A DNA stretch of 64,000 bases from the NCBI RefSeq assembly GCF_025398155.2, contig NZ_CP104562.2, positions 1,240,001 through 1,304,000 of the forward strand. Reading direction: 5' to 3'. Below the pieces are notes generated by a model. It had not been told where the DNA came from. It ran no database searches and saw only the letters and a program-made list of their open reading frames with translations. The stretch is from Roseateles amylovorans. GTDB taxonomy: Bacteria > Pseudomonadota > Gammaproteobacteria > Burkholderiales > Burkholderiaceae_C. Every line of letters begins with the position of its first letter. The first letter of the stretch is position 1. Positions 52,327-59,983 of this stretch are shown one piece after another. Both the position numbers and the translations under genes were made by a program.

Positions 52327-52653
52327 GCCTGTCCCGACCGTTGGCGACATCCCCGCAATATCCGGTTACGGCAGTCGTGCGCGTCGCGGATGGCATGCCC
52401 GGTTCGGCACCATCACGGTGCCGTTGCGCGCATAACGGGTAAACCCCTACGGGATGACGGGCGGATGTCGCTCGACCACCTTCGATGGCGTCGACGCGTA
52501 CGCTACGCGGGTCTGGGGTGCGGGAATTTTCGTGTGCTTCACACGCCGGTTGCATGAGCCACTTAGGCTGATGACAGCGGCCACCGCAGCGCCCAGGCGT
52601 CGCGCCGTCTCCAGACCGCTGCCGATGGATGTTCAGTTTCCCCGTTCCACTTC
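52327..52653. other. Intergenic region with hairpin and shared 11-mer
   Basis: These 327 bp contain the hairpin CGGCACC/GGTGCCG at 52405-52423 and the word AACCCCTACGG at 52442-52452, identical to one upstream of the thioredoxin gene. A GTCGACGCGTACGC stretch near 52490 is partly palindromic. No gene is supported. Confidence 0.45.
52405..52423 (+). terminator. Hairpin downstream of the MFS gene
   Basis: CGGCACC and GGTGCCG form a perfect 7-bp stem with loop ATCAC about 80 bp after the MFS stop codon. No T-tract follows, so the assignment as terminator is weak. Confidence 0.35.
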
Positions 52654-53136
52654 ATGTCCGTTTCCGCCTTCTTCCCGTCGTTCCAGCGCTGTCGCGTGGC
52701 CTTGTTGCTCACGTTGGCGTCGGCCGCCGTGGGCGGATTGACGGCCTGTTCGCGCAGCCCGTCGTATGACGGTCCCGAGCTGTCGAGCTGGGAGTCGCAT
52801 CAGCATCAGCGCTGCGTGGCGCTGCTGACGCAGATGTGGGGCAATGAGCGGGTGCGTCACACTTCCGCGGAGCGGGGTGCGGGGGGACTGGACTATGTTT
52901 GGGTCAATGTCGATGTGGACGATGACCGGGACGACATCGACCGCCGCACGTCGCGCGGCAGCCGCCATGCCGGGCACTGCCAGTTCGAAGCCGGTTCGGA
53001 TGCAGTGCACATCCATACCTACGCCTTGACCGAGGGCGCAGTCGCCGGCGCCGATGGCCGCGATGCCGGCTACCGGTTCTTCACCGCCTCCGCCAACGAG
53101 ACCGTGGCCGTCGCCGACGACGCGCCGGCCCGCTGA
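52654..53136 (+). CDS. Small lipoprotein, unknown function
   Basis: A 160-residue protein with a lipobox (VGGLTAC, Cys32) after a hydrophobic stretch. The mature part is acidic, with a DVDDDRDDIDRR segment that might bind cations, and a paired Cys (HQRCVALL and GHCQFEA). No family is recognised. The start is ATG 52654. It is followed after 150 bp by the VOC gene on the same strand. Confidence 0.7.
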   Translation: MSVSAFFPSFQRCRVALLLTLASAAVGGLTACSRSPSYDGPELSSWESHQHQRCVALLTQMWGNERVRHTSAERGAGGLDYVWVNVDVDDDRDDIDRRTSRGSRHAGHCQFEAGSDAVHIHTYALTEGAVAGADGRDAGYRFFTASANETVAVADDAPAR

Positions 53137-53286
53137 GGCAAGCGCTTTCGGCCGGTGCCGAGCGGCGGACGGCTGGCGGCCCCTTCCAGAAGGTTCATGG
53201 CCGGTTGCCCGACGGGCTGTCGAGGACCGACCGACTTCTGGCCCAATAGCGGTTCACGAAGTCCCAGCCCCGTCGGGCCCTGCGCC

Positions 53287-53670
53287 ATGCTCCGTCGCCT
53301 TCATCATGCCGCGATCATCTGCGGTGACTACGACGTCTCCCGTCGCTTCTACACCGAGGTCCTCGGCCTGCGCGTGATCGCGGAGCACTACCGCGAGGCG
53401 CGACGCTCCTACAAGCTGGACCTCGCCCTGCCCGACGGCGGTCAGATCGAGCTGTTCTCGTTCCCCGACTCGCCGCCGCGGCCGTCCTATCCGGAGGCCC
53501 GCGGCCTGCGCCACCTGGCGTTTGCGGTCGACGATGTGGACGCGTTCAAATCCACGCTGCAAGCCCAAGGCGTGGCCGTCGAGCCGGTGCGGGTCGATGA
53601 ATACACCGGACGCCGCTACACCTTCTTCGCCGATCCGGACGGTCTCCCCTTGGAGCTCTACGAAGCCTGA
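53287..53670 (+). CDS. VOC family protein, YaeR-like
   Basis: A 127-residue glyoxalase-fold protein similar to the YaeR/SMU1112 group. It begins MLRRLHHAAIICGDYDVSRR, giving the first His ligand, continues VLGLRVIAEHYREARRSYK and LALPDGGQIELFSFPDSPPR (Glu ligand), then LRHLAFAVDDVDAFK (second His) and FADPDGLPLELYE (final Glu). All four metal-ligand positions of the superfamily appear present. The reaction is unknown. The start is ATG 53287, chosen at the family's conserved N-terminus. It converges with nadM across 22 bp. Confidence 0.9.
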   Translation: MLRRLHHAAIICGDYDVSRRFYTEVLGLRVIAEHYREARRSYKLDLALPDGGQIELFSFPDSPPRPSYPEARGLRHLAFAVDDVDAFKSTLQAQGVAVEPVRVDEYTGRRYTFFADPDGLPLELYEA

Positions 53671-53692
53671 CAGGGCACCCCGTCAGCGTGGG

Positions 53693-54724
53693 TCAGGGCG
53701 CCTCGTCGATCACGCCCAGGAAGTGATCCAGGATCACGAAGTGGTCCTCGAACATCACGCCTTCCATGGCGCTGAGTTCATCGCGGTGGAACCAGCGGGC
53801 TTCCTTCACATCGTCGCTGCCGAGGACTTCCGGCAAGGTCGGCATCTCGCTGAACTTGAAATGGTGGGCCAGCGTGATCAGTCGCCCGCGCGCGCTGCGC
53901 AGCGGATCTTCGAAGGTGGCCACATCCGACAGTGCCGCCAGCACCGATGCGGCCATCAGCGGGAACCGGGTCTCCTCCTGCAGCTCGCGGATGGCGCAGG
54001 CCACCAGCTTCTCGCCGCGCTCCAGGTGCCCGCCGGGGATGGCCCACAGGTCTTCGCCGAAAGGCCCCTTGCGGCGCACCAGCAGCACATGGTCGCCCAC
54101 CGTCACCAGCGCGTCGCCGGTCATGTAGCTCACGGCGGTGTATTTCTTGAGATAGGCCTGGGCGGAAGCGTGCTCCGCCACGCGTCGCCGGTATTCGGGC
54201 AGTCGGCTCCAGGCCTGCAGCCAGGCGCGCACCGGGGCGCTGACATACGGCGCCATCACCTGCACCGCCGCATCCGGATCGTCGGCCTCGAAATAGACGC
54301 GGCGCATCGCCGTGGCGTCCACGTCGGCCAAGCGCTCGACCCGGTGCTGCCGCCAGCGCGGGAAGTTGTTGAGGTAGTAGCTGGTGTGGTCCTTCAGGTG
54401 GCCCACCAGCACCACCTCCGCGTCCGGGCCCGCGGCCGCCGCGACGCCACGATCCACCGCAGCATTCCAGCGCCGGTCGTCGTAATAGTCCCGCACCGGG
54501 ACGAAGCTGATGCGGGCCCGCTCCTCGGGCGACAGCGCGGCCGACAGCATCTGCTCGCGTTCGGTGTGCAGGAACGGGTTGCGCGGATCGCGTGCCTTGA
54601 AGGACGACCCCAGCACCACCACCACCCGTTCGGCGACCGACAGGGCCTCGCGCAACAAGGCCTCCTGGCCGAGGTGGACCAACTGCCAGCGGCCGACCAC
54701 GGCCGCGACGGTGTTTCGTTTCAT
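53693..54724 (-). CDS. nadM: NadM-Nudix: NMN adenylyltransferase/ADP-ribose hydrolase
   Basis: A 343-residue bifunctional NAD-metabolism enzyme. The N-terminal nucleotidyltransferase has GRWQLVHLGQ (11-20) where most members have GRFQxxHxGH, and VSAPVRAWL near 170 in place of ISSTxxR. His17 is kept, but the last His of the HxGH motif is Gln20. The C-terminal Nudix domain has GGHLERGEK and RELQEE. Normally the first half makes NAD from NMN and the second half hydrolyses ADP-ribose. The ATG overlaps the nadE stop by 4 bases (ATGA), so translation is coupled. The altered motif raises doubt about full adenylyltransferase activity. Confidence 0.88.
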   Translation of the reverse strand: MKRNTVAAVVGRWQLVHLGQEALLREALSVAERVVVVLGSSFKARDPRNPFLHTEREQMLSAALSPEERARISFVPVRDYYDDRRWNAAVDRGVAAAAGPDAEVVLVGHLKDHTSYYLNNFPRWRQHRVERLADVDATAMRRVYFEADDPDAAVQVMAPYVSAPVRAWLQAWSRLPEYRRRVAEHASAQAYLKKYTAVSYMTGDALVTVGDHVLLVRRKGPFGEDLWAIPGGHLERGEKLVACAIRELQEETRFPLMAASVLAALSDVATFEDPLRSARGRLITLAHHFKFSEMPTLPEVLGSDDVKEARWFHRDELSAMEGVMFEDHFVILDHFLGVIDEAP

Positions 54725-56457
54725 GTGAGCCGCTTCCATCCTGGATCCTGGTCATGCATCGCCGCGATCGGCACCTGCCGTCCGCTGCCAAAGGCGCGCC
54801 CCCGCAGCTGGATGATCGGCGGCGCCTGGCGACGCTTGTATTCGTTGCGCGCAATCATGCCCTTGATGCGGCGCAGCAGTGCGCGGCCTTCGTCGGTGCG
54901 CCGCAGATCCTCATAGGTCGATCGGGCCCGCGCCCGCTCCCATTCGGCCAGGCGATCGCCTTCGATCAGCACCTTCAGCACCTCGTCCAGCAACTCGTAG
55001 GGCGGCAGGCTGTCGGTGTCGCGCTGGTCCGGCGCCAGTTCGGCGCTGGGCGGCTTGTCGATGATGGCCGACGGGATCAGTTCCCGGCCGGCGCATTCGT
55101 TCAGATGCCGACTGAGGGCGAACACCTCGGTCTTGAACAGGTCGCCGATCAGGCCCAGCCCGCCGTTGGTGTCGCCGTAAAGCGTGCAGTAGCCGACCGC
55201 GATCTCGCTCTTGTTGCCGGTGGTCAGCAGCAGGTGGCCGTGGGTGTTGGAGTAGGTCATCAACAGCGTGCCGCGCACACGGGCCTGCAGGTTCTCCAGT
55301 GCCAGGCCGGCAGGAGTCAACTGCAAGGTGCTGTGGCTCATCGTCTGCCCGACTTGCTGGACGATGTCCTGGATCGGACAGGTCTCCAATGGGATGCCGA
55401 GGTTGGCGCACAGCTGCGCCGAATCGCTGACGCTGCCGGTGGACGAATAACGCGAAGGCATGGTGATCGCCGCCACACGATGCGCCCCCAGCGCCTCCAC
55501 CGCCAGGGCCAGGGTCAAGGCGGAATCGATCCCGCCCGAGCAGCCCACCACCACCCGCGCAAAGCCGCAACGCCGCGCATAGTCGCGCAGGCCCAGCACG
55601 ATCTGCCGGCGATAGAACGCCAGCGGGGACAGGCCTTGCGTCGCCACCGGCGGCAGGTCGCGGCCGCCGCGCGGGCTGAAGCGCGCGGTGTGCGGATCGA
55701 AGCCCAGCGTGGTTACATCCTGCTGAAAGCGGCTGGACTCGAACACCACGCCCCGCACCGGCTCCACCGCAAAGGAGGCGCCGTCATAGACCAGTTGGTC
55801 ATGCCCGCCGACCTGGTTGACATACACCAGCGGCAGCCCATGCCGACGGCAGGCGGCGGTGAACACCGCGTGCCGCTGCTCGCGCTTGCCCACATGGCTG
55901 GGGCTGGCATTGATCGACACCACCAGGTCCGGCGCGGCGTCGGCCAGACGCTGGAAGGGATTGACCGCATAGTCGCGGCCGTCGTCGTTCCAGCCGTCCT
56001 CGCACACCATGAAGCCCACGCTCACCCCGGCGATGCGCAGCACCCGCGCCACATCCGGACCGGGCTCGAAATGGCGGCGTTCGTCGAACACGTTGTAGGT
56101 GGGCAGCAGCTGCTTGTGATAGTCCAGCACCACCTCGCCGTTCTTGATCACCAGCAGCGAGTTCCGGTAGCGCTTGCCGACGCCCGCATGCCGGGTGGGC
56201 GCGCCGATCACCCAGTACAGGCTGTCGACCTCGCGCGAGGCGGCCATCAGGTCGCGCAGTGCGGCGTCCAGGCGTTGCTGGAAGTCGTCGTCGTCCAGCA
56301 GGTCGGCGGGGTAGTAGCCGGTCAGCGAGAGTTCGGGAAAGACCACCAGATCGGCGCCGTCCAGCCGGGCCTTGCGCGCCGCATCCAGATGCAGCGCGAT
56401 GTTGCCGGCGAAGTCCCCGATGGTGGGATTGATCTGAGCGAGAGCGATGTTCAGCAT
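54721..56457 (-). CDS. nadE: NadE, glutamine-dependent NAD+ synthetase
   Basis: A 578-residue cytoplasmic enzyme that converts nicotinate adenine dinucleotide to NAD+ with ATP and glutamine. The N-terminal nitrilase domain has the Glu-Lys-Cys set: FPELSLTGY, YHKQLLPTYNVF and FMVCEDGW. The synthetase domain has the PP-loop GCSGGIDSALTLALA and LTTGNKSEIAVGYCTLYGD. The start ATG 56457 begins with MLNIALAQINPTIGDF, a typical nitrilase N-terminus; the upstream frame is not needed. It lies 103 bp after pncB and overlaps nadM by 4 bp. Confidence 0.96.
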   Translation of the reverse strand: MLNIALAQINPTIGDFAGNIALHLDAARKARLDGADLVVFPELSLTGYYPADLLDDDDFQQRLDAALRDLMAASREVDSLYWVIGAPTRHAGVGKRYRNSLLVIKNGEVVLDYHKQLLPTYNVFDERRHFEPGPDVARVLRIAGVSVGFMVCEDGWNDDGRDYAVNPFQRLADAAPDLVVSINASPSHVGKREQRHAVFTAACRRHGLPLVYVNQVGGHDQLVYDGASFAVEPVRGVVFESSRFQQDVTTLGFDPHTARFSPRGGRDLPPVATQGLSPLAFYRRQIVLGLRDYARRCGFARVVVGCSGGIDSALTLALAVEALGAHRVAAITMPSRYSSTGSVSDSAQLCANLGIPLETCPIQDIVQQVGQTMSHSTLQLTPAGLALENLQARVRGTLLMTYSNTHGHLLLTTGNKSEIAVGYCTLYGDTNGGLGLIGDLFKTEVFALSRHLNECAGRELIPSAIIDKPPSAELAPDQRDTDSLPPYELLDEVLKVLIEGDRLAEWERARARSTYEDLRRTDEGRALLRRIKGMIARNEYKRRQAPPIIQLRGRAFGSGRQVPIAAMHDQDPGWKRLT

Positions 56458-56560
56458 GGTGAGTGGCGAGCAGTGAGCGTTCATCGAGGCCCGGTGAGCG
56501 TGGCGTCTTGAACGCGACCGTTGACGGGAGCCCTTGAACGTTGAATGGCAGCCTTTCGGA

Positions 56561-57919
56561 TCAACGCGAGGGGGTGGGCATGTCCGGCTGCGGAATCTTG
56601 AAGACCTGGCGGAGGTAGCGCAGGAAGGTCTCGTCGTCGCACAGCGTCTTGCCGGGTGAATCGGACAGCTTGGCCACTGGCTGGTCGTTGCAGCTCACCA
56701 GCTTCATGACGATGTTCAACGGCTTGGGGCCGACGTCATTGGTGAGGTGGGTGCCGATGCCGAAGCCCACCGGCACCCGGCCGGCGAAGTGGCGATGCAG
56801 CCGGATCGCTTCGGCCACGTTCAGGCCGTCGCTGAAGACCAACCGCTTGGTGCGTGCATCGATGCGCAGGCGGGCATAGTGGGCCAGCGCCTTCTCGCCC
56901 CAGACCACCGGATCCCCGCTGTCATGCCGCAGGCCATCGAACAGCTTGGCGAAGTAGAGGTCGAAGTCCGCGAGGAAGGCATCCATGCCGACCACATCGG
57001 TCAACGCAATGCCCAGGTCCCCGCGGAATTCCTGCACCCAGCCTTCCAGCGCGGCCTGCTGCGACAACCGCAGTTGCACCCCGACCGCCTGGAAGGTCTG
57101 GAGGTATTCATGGGCCATGGTGCCGATCGGCACCAGGCCGTGGCGCTGGGCCAGGCGGACATTGGAGGTGCCCTTGAAGCACTGCGGCAGCTCGCGCTTG
57201 AGGGTGGACACCACCTCGTCATGCCAGGACCCGCTGTAGCGGCGGCGCAGTCCGAAGTCGAAGATCTCGAACGGGAAGGCGGTGCCAGTGCGCCCCACCT
57301 CGTCGGCATAGGCGCGCAGGGCCTGGATCTTGTCCTGCAGCCGTTGCCGGCCCAGCGCCAGCGTGTGGGGGGGCGCCTCGGTGGCGGCCTGGCGCTCGGC
57401 CCATCGGCGGAAGTAGAGCTCGTTGACGATCGCCAGCACCGGGATCTCGAAGCCCATCACATGCACCTGCGGTCCGCGGGCCACCACCGTCAACTGTTCG
57501 CCCTCGATGCCGACGTCGATGAAGCGGCGCTGGAACTGAAAGATGCGCAGGAAATCGATGAAGTCGGACTTCATGAAGCGCAGGCCGCCGAGGTAGTGGA
57601 GCTCGTCCTCGGTGAAGCGCAGTGTGCAGAGGTGGTCGAGTTCAGCCTCCACCGCCGACTTGAGTTCGGCCAGGGGGAAAGCCGGCGTGTTGCGGCAGAC
57701 AAAACGGTATTCCGCCTGATTGGCCGGAAACGCATGCAGCAGCGTCTGCCACATGGTGAATTTGTAGAGATCGGTCTCCAGCAGCGAGTTCAGCACGTGC
57801 GTGGCAGCGGGCCGCTGACCGGTCGCCGTGTTGGCTGCGGAGGCCGCGCCGGCCTGGGGCAGAGTTGGGGCGCCGGCGTCATTCAGGCCGGAGGGCAGCG
57901 GGACAGCGGTATCGGACAT
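56561..57919 (-). CDS. pncB: PncB, nicotinate phosphoribosyltransferase
   Basis: A 452-residue enzyme of the Preiss-Handler salvage route that makes nicotinate mononucleotide from nicotinate and PRPP. LLETDLYKFTMWQ, EFRGDLGIALTDVVGMDAF and RHDSGDP are family signatures. FSDGLNVAEAIRL and GFGIGTHLTNDVG form the phosphate-binding region. The N-terminal 40 residues are an Ala/Pro/Gly-rich extension before the conserved start, so a later start is possible. It is downstream of pncA in the same orientation (154 bp) and is probably under the same NrtR operator. Confidence 0.96.
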   Translation of the reverse strand: MSDTAVPLPSGLNDAGAPTLPQAGAASAANTATGQRPAATHVLNSLLETDLYKFTMWQTLLHAFPANQAEYRFVCRNTPAFPLAELKSAVEAELDHLCTLRFTEDELHYLGGLRFMKSDFIDFLRIFQFQRRFIDVGIEGEQLTVVARGPQVHVMGFEIPVLAIVNELYFRRWAERQAATEAPPHTLALGRQRLQDKIQALRAYADEVGRTGTAFPFEIFDFGLRRRYSGSWHDEVVSTLKRELPQCFKGTSNVRLAQRHGLVPIGTMAHEYLQTFQAVGVQLRLSQQAALEGWVQEFRGDLGIALTDVVGMDAFLADFDLYFAKLFDGLRHDSGDPVVWGEKALAHYARLRIDARTKRLVFSDGLNVAEAIRLHRHFAGRVPVGFGIGTHLTNDVGPKPLNIVMKLVSCNDQPVAKLSDSPGKTLCDDETFLRYLRQVFKIPQPDMPTPSR

Positions 57920-58073
57920 CAGAACTCCAATCAGCAGATCAGCAGGGTCGGAAGACTCACGGGGCTCACAGGGATCACGGGCATCGCAGGCGTTGCGGGA
58001 GGCATCAGCATTCGACGCGTCGACCGGGGAGGGCCAGGTCTTGCAAGGGGGGCGGCGGTCCTGTCGGGACGGC

Positions 58074-58910
58074 TCAGTCTCGGCAGATCAGCGCCGTGGC
58101 CTCCGCCACCGTCATCTGCCGCACACCCAGGTCGGCGGCGCGTGCGAGGAAGGCCTGTTCACCGGCTTCGAAGCCGCCCACCGGGCTCATGCCGTCGGTG
58201 AGCAGCACCACGCGGGCGCGGCGCTGGGCGTCCATGGCCGCGAACAGGTCATCGGCGGTGGCAGCGACGCAATGGCTGCTGGCCTGGCCGGCGATGAGGG
58301 TCAAGCCCGGGAAGTCCACGATGCGGTCGACCAGCGCTTGATTCGTCTGAGTGCGCGGGTCACCCGCCACCGGCACTTCGGCGCGGACGGCGCTGTATTG
58401 CTCGGTGAGCGGATTCAAGCCCTTGAGCACCTTGTCCACCGTGCGCAGCGAGGCGGCTTCCCACTGCCCCAGGGCCTCGGCAAGCGTGCCATGCAGGTTG
58501 TGTCCCCAGGTGCCGATGACGCAGTGCGTGGGCCAGACCATCAGCGTGTACTTCTTCGGGCTGGCTTCCAGGGCGTCCAGATAGGTCAGCACCGTGGTCT
58601 TCAGGGCCGGGTCGCGGGGCGCGTAGACACCGTCGCGCACCTGCTGCGCGGTGATGGCGGTGAAGGGCGTCACCGGTTCGGCAGTGGCAGGGCCGCCCGT
58701 GCCGGGACGCATCCAGAAGGCGGGCCGCTCGATGCCGTAGACCGCATGGGAATCCAGGGTGACGACGATGTCGGTCAGCCGCCGACCGGCGGCGGCCACC
58801 AGGGCCGCGACGCGGCGCAGGTCGGCATCCGCGCCGGCCACCGGCAGGGCAGCGCCAGGGATGTCGCAGAAATCGTTCTGGGGATCAACGAGGAGCAGTT
58901 GCGCGGTCAT
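58074..58910 (-). CDS. pncA: PncA-like nicotinamidase (isochorismatase fold)
   Basis: A 278-residue amidase expected to turn nicotinamide into nicotinate and ammonia, the first salvage step. The catalytic Asp is in LLVDPQNDFC, metal-binding Asp/His in TLDSHAVYGIERPAFW, and the nucleophile Cys in QASSHCVAATADDL. VWPTHCVIGTWGHNLH is the typical nicotinamidase middle motif. The protein is longer than the usual 200-220 residues, with the extra length mainly between these motifs. GGAGA precedes ATG 58910. A TATACT -10 at 58943-58938, with the palindrome at 58953-58966 over its -35, suggests NrtR control. Confidence 0.9.
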   Translation of the reverse strand: MTAQLLLVDPQNDFCDIPGAALPVAGADADLRRVAALVAAAGRRLTDIVVTLDSHAVYGIERPAFWMRPGTGGPATAEPVTPFTAITAQQVRDGVYAPRDPALKTTVLTYLDALEASPKKYTLMVWPTHCVIGTWGHNLHGTLAEALGQWEAASLRTVDKVLKGLNPLTEQYSAVRAEVPVAGDPRTQTNQALVDRIVDFPGLTLIAGQASSHCVAATADDLFAAMDAQRRARVVLLTDGMSPVGGFEAGEQAFLARAADLGVRQMTVAEATALICRD

Positions 58911-58937
58911 GTGGGTTCTCCGATGGGGTGTGGCGGC

Positions 58938-58969
58938 AGTATAGATCAGTTAGTGCGTAAACGCACGAA
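58938..58969 (-). promoter_or_regulatory. Candidate NrtR operator over the pncA promoter
   Basis: GTGCGT-AA-ACGCAC (58953-58966) is a perfect palindrome, extended by TT/AA pairs to 58950-58969 with one mismatch. On the minus strand a TATACT -10 lies at 58943-58938, 17 bp from the outer half-site, so the palindrome covers the -35 and spacer. It lies between pncA and the divergent nrtR gene. Confidence 0.72.
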
Positions 58970-59176
58970 GATGGAAAATCGCGATCAGGGGGTGATCCTG
59001 GATGAGGAGGCGTGTGATCGGGATGGACAGCCAAGAGGGTCGTCGACAGAATTCGTGCCCTTCAGCACGAAGCTCTCGGGTCCGACCGCGCCCCTTGTCC
59101 CGTCGACCCGCGGCACTCGTGCCGTCCGTGCCGCCCGTGCCACGGGTTTCCATCGTCTGCCTCGTCCGCACCGTCC

Positions 59177-59896
59177 ATGACCCGATCCCCTGTCCTCCCT
59201 TCAGCGCCGCTTCCCCCGCCGGGCGATGCGGAGCGGCCGATCGTCACCGTCGACATCGTGTTGCTCACCATTCTGGACGGTCGGCTGCAGGCGGGCCTCA
59301 CCCAGCGCGAACGCGAGCCCGCCGCAGGCGCCTGGACCCTGCCAGGCGGCTGGGTCCACACCGACGAGGACCAGGATGCCGATGATGCCGCCGTGCGCAT
59401 CCTGCGCGACAAGGCGGGCCTGGAGAGTCCCTATCTGGAGCAGTTGCGCACCTTCTCCGGCAAGCATCGGGATTCGCGCGGCTGGTCGCTGTCGATCGCC
59501 TATTACGCGATGGTGCCCGGCCATATCTGCGAGCGGGACAACCTGCGCTTTCGCTGGGCGCCGATCGATGCGGCCCGCTCGCTGCCGTTCGACCATGCGG
59601 AGATCCTGCGCACCGCGGTCGAGCGGGTGCGGTCCAAGACCCTGTACTCCTCGCTGCCGGTGCACCTGATGCCGGAGACCTTCACCCTGAGCCAGTTGCA
59701 ACTCACCTACGAGCATCTGCTGGAGATGGCGCTGGACAAGCGCAGCTTCCGCCGGCGCATCGAGGAACTGAATGTGATCGAGGAGATTGACGGCGCCTTC
59801 ACCACCGGTGCGGGCCATCGGCCGGCGCAGCTCTACCGCCGTCGGCCGCATGCGGCGCGGCTGGCCACCTCGTCCAGCAACCTCCCGGTGGCCTGA
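59177..59896 (+). CDS. nrtR: NrtR-type regulator of NAD metabolism
   Basis: A 239-residue transcription factor with an N-terminal Nudix-like domain (about 20-155) and a C-terminal winged helix (about 160-230). The Nudix box is degenerate: GGWVHTDEDQDADDAAVRIL lacks the REUxEE catalytic Glu pair, as expected for NrtR, which binds ADP-ribose as an effector instead of hydrolysing it. The winged-helix part (PETFTLSQLQLTYEHLLE, then FRRRIEELNVI) is typical. It would repress the divergent pncA-pncB-nadE-nadM genes through the palindrome at 58953-58966. The start is ATG 59177; earlier in-frame starts are absent. Confidence 0.9.
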   Translation: MTRSPVLPSAPLPPPGDAERPIVTVDIVLLTILDGRLQAGLTQREREPAAGAWTLPGGWVHTDEDQDADDAAVRILRDKAGLESPYLEQLRTFSGKHRDSRGWSLSIAYYAMVPGHICERDNLRFRWAPIDAARSLPFDHAEILRTAVERVRSKTLYSSLPVHLMPETFTLSQLQLTYEHLLEMALDKRSFRRRIEELNVIEEIDGAFTTGAGHRPAQLYRRRPHAARLATSSSNLPVA

Positions 59897-59903
59897 CAAG
59901 ACA

Positions 59904-59937
59904 AAGCGCCTGGACTCCGAGAGAGTGCCAGGCGCTT
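59904..59937. terminator. Hairpin between convergent nrtR and chemoreceptor genes
   Basis: AAGCGCCTGG (59904-59913) and CCAGGCGCTT (59928-59937) pair perfectly over 10 bp with a 14-nt loop. On the minus strand the stem is followed by TTTGTCTTG, a weak T-tract, so it may terminate the chemoreceptor transcript. Confidence 0.6.
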
Positions 59938-59983
59938 GGGGACGGCGGCAACGCCGCAGACCGGCGTCAGGGTGGGGGTCGAC

